From Pseudomonadota bacterium (GTDB lineage Bacteria > Pseudomonadota > Alphaproteobacteria > Rhizobiales > Devosiaceae), in NCBI GenBank assembly GCA_023387585.1, contig JAEWHZ010000349.1, positions 1 through 5,504 of the forward strand: 5,504 nucleotides of DNA, given 5' to 3'. The stretch's first letter is position 1; each line of letters begins with the position of its first letter. The notes under the pieces are model-generated. The model saw only the letters and a program-made list of their open reading frames with translations. It was not told where the DNA came from and ran no database searches. The translations under genes were made by a program, and so were the position numbers. This document shows positions 1-4,897 of this stretch, in pieces.

Positions 1-842
1 TAGAGCGGACGCGAGACCGGATACTCACCGGCGGCGACGGTCTCGAGCGAGGGGGTGACGCCGTCGACGGTCGCGACCTTCAGCGTGTCGCGGTTCTGGT
101 CGTAGAACGACAGGCCGAACACGCCGATGGTGTTGGGGTTCGACTGCAGGCGCGCCAGCGTCTCGGTGTAGTCGCCGGCGATCTCGACGACGACGTCCTG
201 GCGGAACTGGGTCTCGAGGGCGGCGATCTCGTCCTCGCTCAGACCTTCCGGCAGTTCGGATTCGAGAGTCTCGAAGCCGGGGGCGATCACGCGCTCCTGG
301 AACACTTCGCGGGTGCCGTGGTTGGAGCCCGGGATGGCCAGCGCGATCGGCTGGTCCGGGAGCGAGGCGTCGACCTCGGCCCAGGAGGTGTAGGGATTGT
401 CGACCAGCTCGCCGTCGACGACGATTCGGGCGGCGATGGCCTTGTAGACATGCTCGGGCAGCAGGGCGAAATCGCCATTGTTCACCGAGGTGGCGAAGAC
501 GATGCCGTCATAGCCGAACTGGACTTCGCGGATGTCGTTGACGCCGTTGGCGACGCAGACTTCGCGCTCGGCATCGCGGATCGGGCGCGAGGCGTTGGCG
601 ATGTCGATGGTGTTGTCGCCGACGCCCTCGCAGAACTGGCGGAAGCCGCCGCCCGTACCGCCCGAGCCGACGACGGGGGTGCGGAACTCGGGGAAGTCGG
701 CGCCGAATTCCTCGGCGACGATGGAGGAAAAGGGCAGGACGGTGGAGGAGCCGGCGATCTGGATGGTGTCGCGCGTCTGGGCGAAACCGGCCGTGGTGCC
801 GAGGGCCAGGATGGCCACGCTGGTGAGAAGAACGGACTTCAT
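1..842 (-). CDS. pstS: PstS, periplasmic phosphate-binding protein of the Pst ABC transporter (3' end outside window)
   Basis: Captures inorganic phosphate in the periplasm and delivers it to the PstCAB high-affinity importer, which also signals to PhoR. 280 codons are visible. The frame is open to the left edge, ending in SRPL plus a partial TA codon, which fits the SRPLY stretch common near the C-terminus of this family. Residues 1-21 form a Sec signal peptide: K2, a hydrophobic core LLTSVAILALG, and a likely cut after GFA. Ligand-loop motifs are GSSTV (31-35), GSGGTGGGF (59-67), DIANASR (80-86) and GSNHGTREVF (172-181). C71 and C96 are the only cysteines seen and could form a periplasmic disulfide. 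ATG at 842 is chosen because the signal peptide begins there and an AAAGGGAA ribosome site lies 8 nt upstream. The gene follows phoR in the same direction after 194 bp and has its own Pho box. The family call is secure; phosphate specificity rests on motifs and context. Confidence 0.95.
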   Translation of the reverse strand, partial: MKSVLLTSVAILALGTTAGFAQTRDTIQIAGSSTVLPFSSIVAEEFGADFPEFRTPVVGSGGTGGGFRQFCEGVGDNTIDIANASRPIRDAEREVCVANGVNDIREVQFGYDGIVFATSVNNGDFALLPEHVYKAIAARIVVDGELVDNPYTSWAEVDASLPDQPIALAIPGSNHGTREVFQERVIAPGFETLESELPEGLSEDEIAALETQFRQDVVVEIAGDYTETLARLQSNPNTIGVFGLSFYDQNRDTLKVATVDGVTPSLETVAAGEYPVSRPL

Positions 843-850
843 TGATGGGT

Positions 851-858
851 TTCCCTTT
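851..858 (-). promoter_or_regulatory. Ribosome binding site of pstS
   Basis: Read on the minus strand this is AAAGGGAA, 8 nt before the ATG at 842. It is the only purine-rich stretch at proper distance and supports this start. Confidence 0.6.
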
Positions 859-940
859 ATCGAGGTCAGTCGGGGGCGCGCATGTCGTGCGGCGCGCTGG
901 AGACCGTTCTGAGCCTGCCCCCGGGTCGACGGGCTGCACC

Positions 941-946
941 CTATTT
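941..946 (-). promoter_or_regulatory. Candidate -10 element of the pstS promoter
   Basis: AAATAG on the minus strand lies 14 bp downstream of the Pho box at 961-993. PhoB-activated promoters usually lack a good -35, which the Pho box replaces. The match to TATAAT is poor, so this is a guess from position. It would give a leader of roughly 90 nt before pstS. Confidence 0.3.
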
Positions 947-960
947 CCCGTGCATTTGCC

Positions 961-993
961 TTTTATGTCAGTTGGGAAACAGTTTTATGACGG
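961..993 (-). promoter_or_regulatory. Pho box (three 11-bp PhoB-binding units) upstream of pstS
   Basis: Read on the minus strand from 993 to 961, three 11-bp units follow each other without gap. The first is CCGTCATAAAA, the middle one is degenerate (it starts CTGT and ends AA), and the third is CTGACATAAAA. The known PhoB unit is CTGTCAT plus a 4-bp A/T-rich spacer, repeated every 11 bp, so the outer units are near-consensus and in register. The box ends 118 bp before the pstS start, in AT-richer DNA that stands out from its GC-rich surroundings. PhoB binding here would activate pstS and the downstream pst genes under phosphate limitation, separately from phoR transcription. The pattern is seen directly; binding is inferred. 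Confidence 0.75.
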
Positions 994-1036
994 TCTAGGC
1001 CGTTGATATATAAAGTCGATTCCGGGAACATGTCGC

Positions 1037-2197
1037 CTAGCGCGGCAGGAGGACCTCGACGCGCATGCCTTCGCCGGGGCGCGAGCGGATGGAGATCAGC
1101 CCGCGATGGCGGTTGACGATATGCTTGACGATGGCCAGACCGAGCCCGGTGCCCTTCTTGCGCGGCCCCTCGCCCTCGTCGGTGCGGTAGAAGCGCTCGG
1201 TGAGGCGCGGCACATGTTCTTCCGCCACCCCCGGCCCGTCATCGGTGACGCTGAGCAGATAGGCATAGCCGGGGCGCTGCACCGCACCGAGCGCCACGGT
1301 GACATGCCCGCCGGGCTCGCCATATTTCAGCGCATTGTCGATCAGGTTCTCCACCACCTCGTAGAGCTGGCCGGCATCGCCGGTGACCGGGGCGGTCTCG
1401 GGGGCGATCTCGAGCGCCAGCGTCACCCCGGCCTCGGCGGCGCGGGCCTCGAAGCCCTCGGCGACCTCACCGATCAGCCGGACCAGCTCGACCTCGCCGG
1501 TGGGGCGCAGATGCTGGTGCATCTCGATGCGCGACAGCGACAAGAGGTCCTCGATCAGCCTTGCCATGCGCTCGGCCTGGTTGCGCATGATGGCGAGGAA
1601 CCGCTCGCGCGCCCCGTCGTCGCGCGCCGCCGGGCCCTGCAGGGTCTCGATGAAGCCGAGCAGCGAGGCGAGCGGGGTGCGCAGCTCATGGCTGGCATTG
1701 GCGATGAAATCGGTGCGCATGGCATCGACGCGCTTGAGCTCGGTCAGGCTCTGGAAGGTGATGGCGAGCAGCCGCGCCTCGTCGCTCTCCCACGCCCGGT
1801 CCGGCCCGCGCAGCGGGGCGATGACCACCTTGGTCCAGGTCTCGGAGGGGACGGTCTCGTGCAGCTCGATGGTCTGGGTGACCCCGTTCTGGCGGGCGCG
1901 CTCTATGGCCCGCACCAGATCGGGATTGCGCAGCGACAGGGTGACGGGCACGCCCGGCACGACGCTGGGCACCTGGGTGCGGGCGGCGCCGTTGCGATGG
2001 ACGACCACGCCGCGCCGGTCGATGACGATGGCCGGCTCGATCAGCGCGTCTGCGAAGGCGACGATGCCGGGCGACACCGCGTCCCGCGCCGCGCCGGAGG
2101 CGGTCGCCGGGGCGGGGCCGCCGCGCAGCCGGCCGGTGAGACGGTCGATCAGGCTGGCGGGCGCGCCGGATTGCGGGCTCTGGGCCGGATCGGTCAT
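1037..2197 (-). CDS. phoR: PhoR-type phosphate-regulon sensor histidine kinase without visible membrane segments
   Basis: Autophosphorylates on histidine and is expected to pass the phosphoryl group to PhoB; it normally takes its input from PstSCAB/PhoU. The protein has 386 residues from ATG 2197. In order: a low-complexity Ala/Pro/Gly N-terminus (1-42); a PAS-like domain (about 43-150, with IEPAIVIDRRGVVVHRNGAA at 53-72); a HisKA dimerisation helix with HELRTP (H170, 170-175); and a HATPase_c domain with N box ENLIDNALKY (283-292), G1 DDGPG (319-323), F box RFYRTD (335-340) and G2 GTGLGLAI (349-356). All catalytic boxes are intact. No transmembrane helix or signal peptide is visible, unlike E. 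coli PhoR, so it is probably cytosolic. The frame is open upstream to a TTG at 2284, but those 29 residues overlap the candidate promoter and have no family character. ATG 2197 has only a weak GGA 4 nt upstream. The PhoR name rests on the kinase type and on pstS next in line; another orthodox kinase cannot be excluded by sequence alone. Confidence 0.88.
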   Translation of the reverse strand: MTDPAQSPQSGAPASLIDRLTGRLRGGPAPATASGAARDAVSPGIVAFADALIEPAIVIDRRGVVVHRNGAARTQVPSVVPGVPVTLSLRNPDLVRAIERARQNGVTQTIELHETVPSETWTKVVIAPLRGPDRAWESDEARLLAITFQSLTELKRVDAMRTDFIANASHELRTPLASLLGFIETLQGPAARDDGARERFLAIMRNQAERMARLIEDLLSLSRIEMHQHLRPTGEVELVRLIGEVAEGFEARAAEAGVTLALEIAPETAPVTGDAGQLYEVVENLIDNALKYGEPGGHVTVALGAVQRPGYAYLLSVTDDGPGVAEEHVPRLTERFYRTDEGEGPRKKGTGLGLAIVKHIVNRHRGLISIRSRPGEGMRVEVLLPR

Positions 2198-2242
2198 CGC
2201 GTCCAAAAGGCGTCGTGCCACGGGGGTTGCTCGGCGGGCCGG

Positions 2243-2248
2243 TTCATA
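2243..2248 (-). promoter_or_regulatory. Candidate -10 element of the phoR promoter
   Basis: TATGAA on the minus strand matches TATAAT at 4 of 6 positions and lies 7 bp downstream of the Pho-box-like element at 2256-2277. Initiation would fall near 2236, about 40 nt before the ATG at 2197 and inside the reading frame that begins at TTG 2284. If real, it rules out that longer start. Confidence 0.35.
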
Positions 2249-2255
2249 GCACGCT

Positions 2256-2277
2256 GATTGTGACAGTTCGATAGCAG
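2256..2277 (-). promoter_or_regulatory. Pho-box-like element between phoR and ppk2
   Basis: Read on the minus strand there are two adjacent 11-bp units. The first is CTGCTATCGAA (2277-2267) and the second is CTGTCACAATC (2266-2256). Both start with CTG, and the second keeps CTGTCA, the core of the PhoB half-site. The 11-bp step is exact. It lies 58 bp before the phoR ATG and 21 bp before the ppk2 ATG. Its direction suits activation of phoR; PhoB bound here could also affect ppk2. It is weaker than the box before pstS. Confidence 0.5.
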
Positions 2278-2290
2278 GCCGCAAGGGCCT
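2276..2290 (+). other. Small hairpin in the ppk2 leader
   Basis: AGGCC (2276-2280) and GGCCT (2286-2290) pair around the loop GCAAG, 8 nt before the ppk2 ATG. In an mRNA starting upstream it would hold the AAGGG purine tract partly in the stem and could limit initiation. A five-pair stem arises easily by chance in GC-rich DNA. Confidence 0.25.
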
Positions 2291-2298
2291 CGGGAGAG

Positions 2299-3162
2299 AT
2301 GGAATTGCCCGGAGAAGGCGAGGCTTTCGACATCGACGATCCGGAATTGCCGGAATGGATCGGCAAGGCGGCGCTGGGCTCGGGCGGCTATCCTCACGCC
2401 GAAAAGCTCAAGAACAAGGCCTATGAGAACGAGATGCACGATCTGCAGGTGCAGCTCGTGCGGCTGCAGGCGCATGTCGCCGAAACCGGGGAGCGCATCG
2501 CCATCGTCTTCGAGGGGCGCGATGCCGCCGGCAAGGGCGGCACCATCAAGCGCTATCTCGAAAACCTCAATCCGCGCTTCAACATCATCGCCGCCCTGCC
2601 CAAGCCCAACAGCCGCGAGGCGACGCAATGGTATTTCCAGCGCTATGTCGACTGGCTGCCGGCCGGCGGCGAGCAGGTGCTGTTCGATCGGAGCTGGTAC
2701 AACCGCGCCGGCGTCGAGCCGGTAATGGGGTTCTGCACGCCCGAGCAGACCGAGCGCTTTCTCGAGGAAGCGCCGCTGTTCGAGGAGCGGCTGACGCGCG
2801 ACGGCATAAGATTGTTCAAGTTCTGGCTGTCGATCGGGCGCGAGGAACAGCTCAAGCGCTTCCACGACCGGCGGCACGACCCGCTCAAGCAATGGAAGCT
2901 ATCGCCGGTCGACGTCGCGGCGCTCGACAGATGGGACGCCTATTCGGCGGCGCGCGACGAGATGCTGCGCCGCACCGACGCCCAGCACGCCCCCTGGACG
3001 GTCGTCTTGACCAACGACAAGAAGCGCGGCCGGATCAATTTGATCCGCGCCGTGCTGTCGGGGCTGGACTACGAGGGCAAGGACGAGAAGATGATCGGCG
3101 CGATCGACACGGCGATCGTCATGACCGCGCCGCGTTTTCTCGAGTGGAACACGGGGCAGTAG
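2299..3162 (+). CDS. ppk2: Polyphosphate kinase 2 (PPK2, class I-like single-domain)
   Basis: Transfers phosphate between polyphosphate and nucleotides; class I enzymes mainly turn ADP or GDP plus polyP into ATP or GTP, in the cytosol. The 287 residues fit a one-domain PPK2. Visible motifs are Walker A FEGRDAAGKGGT (71-82, K79), the QWYFQRYV segment (110-117), Walker B with VLFDRSWYNRAGVE (127-140, D130), the arginine-rich lid FHDRRHDPLKQWKLSPVD (188-205), and RWDAYSAARDEML (211-223). All key residues are present. The N-terminal 45 residues are acidic and precede a helix LQVQLVRLQAHV (49-60) typical of the family. ATG 2299 is the first start; the purine-rich GGGAG ends only 2 nt before it and AAGGG at 2283-2287 is 11 nt away, so the ribosome site is not ideal. 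It is divergent from phoR and convergent with the uxuB-like gene. Polyphosphate is the phosphate store, which fits the Pho neighbours. The class assignment is by overall resemblance only. Confidence 0.93.
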   Translation: MELPGEGEAFDIDDPELPEWIGKAALGSGGYPHAEKLKNKAYENEMHDLQVQLVRLQAHVAETGERIAIVFEGRDAAGKGGTIKRYLENLNPRFNIIAALPKPNSREATQWYFQRYVDWLPAGGEQVLFDRSWYNRAGVEPVMGFCTPEQTERFLEEAPLFEERLTRDGIRLFKFWLSIGREEQLKRFHDRRHDPLKQWKLSPVDVAALDRWDAYSAARDEMLRRTDAQHAPWTVVLTNDKKRGRINLIRAVLSGLDYEGKDEKMIGAIDTAIVMTAPRFLEWNTGQ

Positions 3163-3176
3163 GGCGCGTGGTGGCT

Positions 3177-3216
3177 GGATGGTGCCATCCGTCCTCGAAC
3201 CACGAGGGCGTGGCAC
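3177..3216. terminator. Nested inverted repeats between convergent ppk2 and uxuB-like gene; possible bidirectional transcription end
   Basis: The 61-bp gap holds three pairings. GGATGG (3177-3182) pairs with CCATCC (3185-3190). CCTCG (3193-3197) pairs with CGAGG (3203-3207) around AACCA. GTGCCA (3182-3187) pairs with TGGCAC (3211-3216) and encloses the CCTCG hairpin. The first and third are mutually exclusive. Both convergent genes end within 20 bp, so both transcripts would contain the fold. No T-run follows on either strand, so this is not a standard intrinsic terminator. Confidence 0.4.
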
Positions 3217-3223
3217 GATGCCG

Positions 3224-4690
3224 TTACCCCCGCGCCGCCACCGTGGCGGCGGCGCCTTTTTCGAACAGGGATTTGAGCGCGGCGATCACCGGACCCGTGA
3301 AGGCCGGGTTGCCCGGCAGGTCGGTGCCGAAGATCTCCGGGATACCGGCGAGCGCGCGGGCCAAAGCTTCGGTGTCGCGGCCCGAGGAGGCGGCGATCTC
3401 GGCGAAGCGGGCGGCCAGCGGGTCGCGCACGTCGATGGCGGCGCCGGTCTCGTCGACGCCGGTGACGTAGCGCATCCAGCCGGCGACGCCGAGGGCGAGC
3501 CGGTCGATGGACTGGCCGGCGGCGAGGCGGTCGCGAATGGTGCCGAGCAGGCGCTGCGGCAGCTTCTGGCTGCCATCCATGGCGATCTGCCAGGTGCGGT
3601 GCTTGAGCGCGGGATTGGCGAAGCGCTCGAGCAGCCGGTCGCGATAGGCTTCGAGCTCCCTGCGCGCCATGGGCAGGGTCGGGATCACCTCCTCGCTCAT
3701 CAGCCCGTGGATCAGCTTGACGAAAGCCTTGTCGTCCATGGCGTCGGACACATGCTGGTGGCCGGCGAGATAGCCCAGATAGGCGATGGAGGAATGGCTG
3801 CCGTTGAGCATCCTCAGCTTCATCAGCTCATAGGGCTCGACATCCTCCACCAGCTCGGCGCCGACGGTCTCGAAGGCGGGGCGGCCGAGAGGAAAATGAT
3901 CCTCCACGACCCATTGGGTGAAGGGCTCGGTCATGATCGGCCAGGCATCCTCGACCCCGAGTTCGTCGCGCACCAGCGCGCGGTCGGCATCGGTGGTGGC
4001 GGGCACGATGCGGTCGACCATGGTCGAGGGGAAGGCGACGGTTTCGGCCACATGCGTGCCGAGTTCGGGATCGCGCAGCGCGGCGAGGCGGGCGACGATG
4101 CGCTGCGTGGTGCGGCCATTGTCCGGCAGGTTGTCGCAGCTCATCACCGCGAACGGGGCGATGCCGGCCGCACGCCGCCGCGCCAGCGCCTCGACGATGA
4201 TGCCGGGCGCCGAGACCGGGGCCTGCGGATTGGCGAGATCGGCGACGATGTCGGGATGGCTTTCGTCCAGCTCGCCGCTCGCCGGATCGTGGCAATAGCC
4301 CTTTTCAGTGACGGTGAGCGAGACGATGCGGATGTCCGGCGAAGCCATCAGCGCGATCAGCCGCTCGCGCTCGCGATTGGCGTCGATGACTTCGAGGATC
4401 GAGCCGATGACGCGCAGCTTCGTGCCGGAAGCGTCGCGTATGGCGACGGTATAGAGCCCGTCCTGCGGATCGAGCGCTTGCTTGGTGTCGGGCCGGCGCA
4501 GGCTGGCCCCGACAATGCCCCAGCCCGGATCGCCGGCCAGCAGGTCGTCGACATAGACCGCCATATGCGCGCGATGGAAGGCGCCGATGCCCAGATGCAC
4601 GATGCCGGGGGTGACGTTCTCGCGCGCATAGGCGGGCCTTGCGGCGGAAGGCGCGAGGCCGGGCAGGGTTTCGGCGCTGAGACGGGACAT
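3224..4690 (-). CDS. uxuB: Fructuronate reductase (D-mannonate oxidoreductase)-like, mannitol dehydrogenase family
   Basis: NAD-dependent long-chain polyol dehydrogenase of 488 residues, a normal family length. In the likely role it reduces D-fructuronate to D-mannonate in hexuronate breakdown. The nucleotide-binding N-terminus has GIGAFHRAH (34-42). Further family blocks are SLTVTEKGYCHDPASGELD (124-142), MSCDNLPDNG (183-192), the signature FPSTMVDRIVP (220-230), KLRMLNGSH (291-299), and HRTWQIAMDGSQKLPQRLL (364-382). Catalytic residues known from Pseudomonas mannitol 2-dehydrogenase align with a constant shift of four: K291, N296, H299, N187, plus D226 and E288. The long conserved blocks recall E. 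coli UxuB more than MtlK, and the divergent neighbour is a KDG kinase, so UxuB is preferred. Mannitol or another polyol as substrate remains possible. ATG 4690 is set by GAGGAA 8 nt upstream. The frame stays open to 5485, but that part only mirrors the kinase gene. Confidence 0.85.
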   Translation of the reverse strand: MSRLSAETLPGLAPSAARPAYARENVTPGIVHLGIGAFHRAHMAVYVDDLLAGDPGWGIVGASLRRPDTKQALDPQDGLYTVAIRDASGTKLRVIGSILEVIDANRERERLIALMASPDIRIVSLTVTEKGYCHDPASGELDESHPDIVADLANPQAPVSAPGIIVEALARRRAAGIAPFAVMSCDNLPDNGRTTQRIVARLAALRDPELGTHVAETVAFPSTMVDRIVPATTDADRALVRDELGVEDAWPIMTEPFTQWVVEDHFPLGRPAFETVGAELVEDVEPYELMKLRMLNGSHSSIAYLGYLAGHQHVSDAMDDKAFVKLIHGLMSEEVIPTLPMARRELEAYRDRLLERFANPALKHRTWQIAMDGSQKLPQRLLGTIRDRLAAGQSIDRLALGVAGWMRYVTGVDETGAAIDVRDPLAARFAEIAASSGRDTEALARALAGIPEIFGTDLPGNPAFTGPVIAALKSLFEKGAAATVAARG

Positions 4691-4698
4691 GCTTATGG

Positions 4699-4704
4699 TT
4701 CCTC
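4699..4704 (-). promoter_or_regulatory. Ribosome binding site of the uxuB-like gene
   Basis: GAGGAA on the minus strand is 8 nt before the ATG at 4690. It fixes this start against the much longer open frame that continues upstream. Confidence 0.75.
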
Positions 4705-4737
4705 GACTGGTGGACGGAGCGCTGGTCTTTTGTTGCG

Positions 4738-4781
4738 CATCGGATCGGTTCGAAAACCGCTTCACACTTTTCGGTCCGATG
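4738..4781. promoter_or_regulatory. Inverted repeat in the divergent uxuB/kdgK control region, probable operator
   Basis: The left arm CATCGGATCG (4738-4747) and right arm CGGTCCGATG (4772-4781) are inverted copies matching at 9 of 10 positions, with centres 34 bp apart. A second, smaller inverted repeat lies inside: CGGTT (4746-4750) and AACCG (4755-4759) around CGAA. The element sits between the two divergent starts and its right half overlaps the -35/-10 spacer of a candidate kdgK promoter. This is the expected place for the operator of a sugar-acid regulator (GntR, LacI or IclR family). I do not recognise a known consensus, so the regulator is unknown. Confidence 0.5.
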
Positions 4782-4788
4782 CTATAGC
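4761..4788 (+). promoter_or_regulatory. Candidate promoter for kdgK (distal)
   Basis: TTCACA (4761-4766, 5 of 6 to TTGACA) and TATAGC (4783-4788, 4 of 6 to TATAAT) are 16 bp apart. The -10 lies in the palindrome GCTATAGC (4781-4788), so it could also be read toward uxuB, although no good -35 is seen for that direction. It would give a leader of about 100 nt before kdgK. Confidence 0.4.
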
Positions 4789-4834
4789 CCCGCACCATCT
4801 TGTATGGAAGAGCGCGGGGGCCGGATGCAATGAC

Positions 4835-4863
4835 TTGTTTGACGTGGCCAGGATCGGCATAAC
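4835..4863 (+). promoter_or_regulatory. Candidate promoter for kdgK (proximal)
   Basis: TTGTTT (4835-4840) and CATAAC (4858-4863) are 17 bp apart, with 3 of 6 and 4 of 6 matches to the sigma-70 boxes. Initiation would be about 28 nt before the GTG start. It is weaker in sequence than the distal candidate but better placed. Confidence 0.3.
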
Positions 4864-4886
4864 CACGCGCGGAAACTTCTAAAGGC

Positions 4887-4893
4887 GGGAGGA
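4887..4893 (+). promoter_or_regulatory. Ribosome binding site of kdgK
   Basis: GGGAGGA ends 4 nt before the GTG at 4898. An in-frame TAA at 4880-4882 excludes any earlier start, so this strong site decides for GTG over the internal ATG codons. Confidence 0.75.
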
Positions 4894-4897
4894 CGGC

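Noticed and set aside
318..845. 175-codon plus-strand open frame opposite pstS
   Set aside because: It is low in complexity (Gly/Asp/Ala/Val) and antisense to PstS, whose signal peptide and ligand motifs are clear.
995..1040. Inverted repeat CTAGGC / GCCTAG around the phoR stop
   Set aside because: The arms are 6 bp with a 34-nt loop and no T-run, and the repeat overlaps the stop codon. It is too weak for a terminator and probably chance.
1106..2257. 383-codon plus-strand open frame opposite phoR
   Set aside because: It lies antisense to an intact histidine kinase with all motif boxes and has no domain of its own.
2198..2284. TTG start for phoR giving 29 more residues
   Set aside because: The extra residues show no family resemblance and the stretch holds a Pho-box-like element with a -10 candidate, so it is more likely a control region.
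2225..2298. Sigma-70 promoter for ppk2 on the plus strand
   Set aside because: I tried several pairings, including TTGTGA at 2259-2264 and TTGCTC at 2227-2232, and found no acceptable -10 at 16-18 bp. ppk2 must start in this gap but the site is not assignable.
4831..4846. ACTTGTTTGAC resembling a GntR/FadR-type operator half
   Set aside because: The right half (GTGG) does not complete the palindrome, so it is left only as part of a promoter candidate.
3179..4882. 567-codon plus-strand open frame opposite the uxuB-like gene
   Set aside because: It has Gly/Asp/Ala/His-rich composition with no recognisable domain and mirrors a well supported gene. It is a product of G/C third-position bias.
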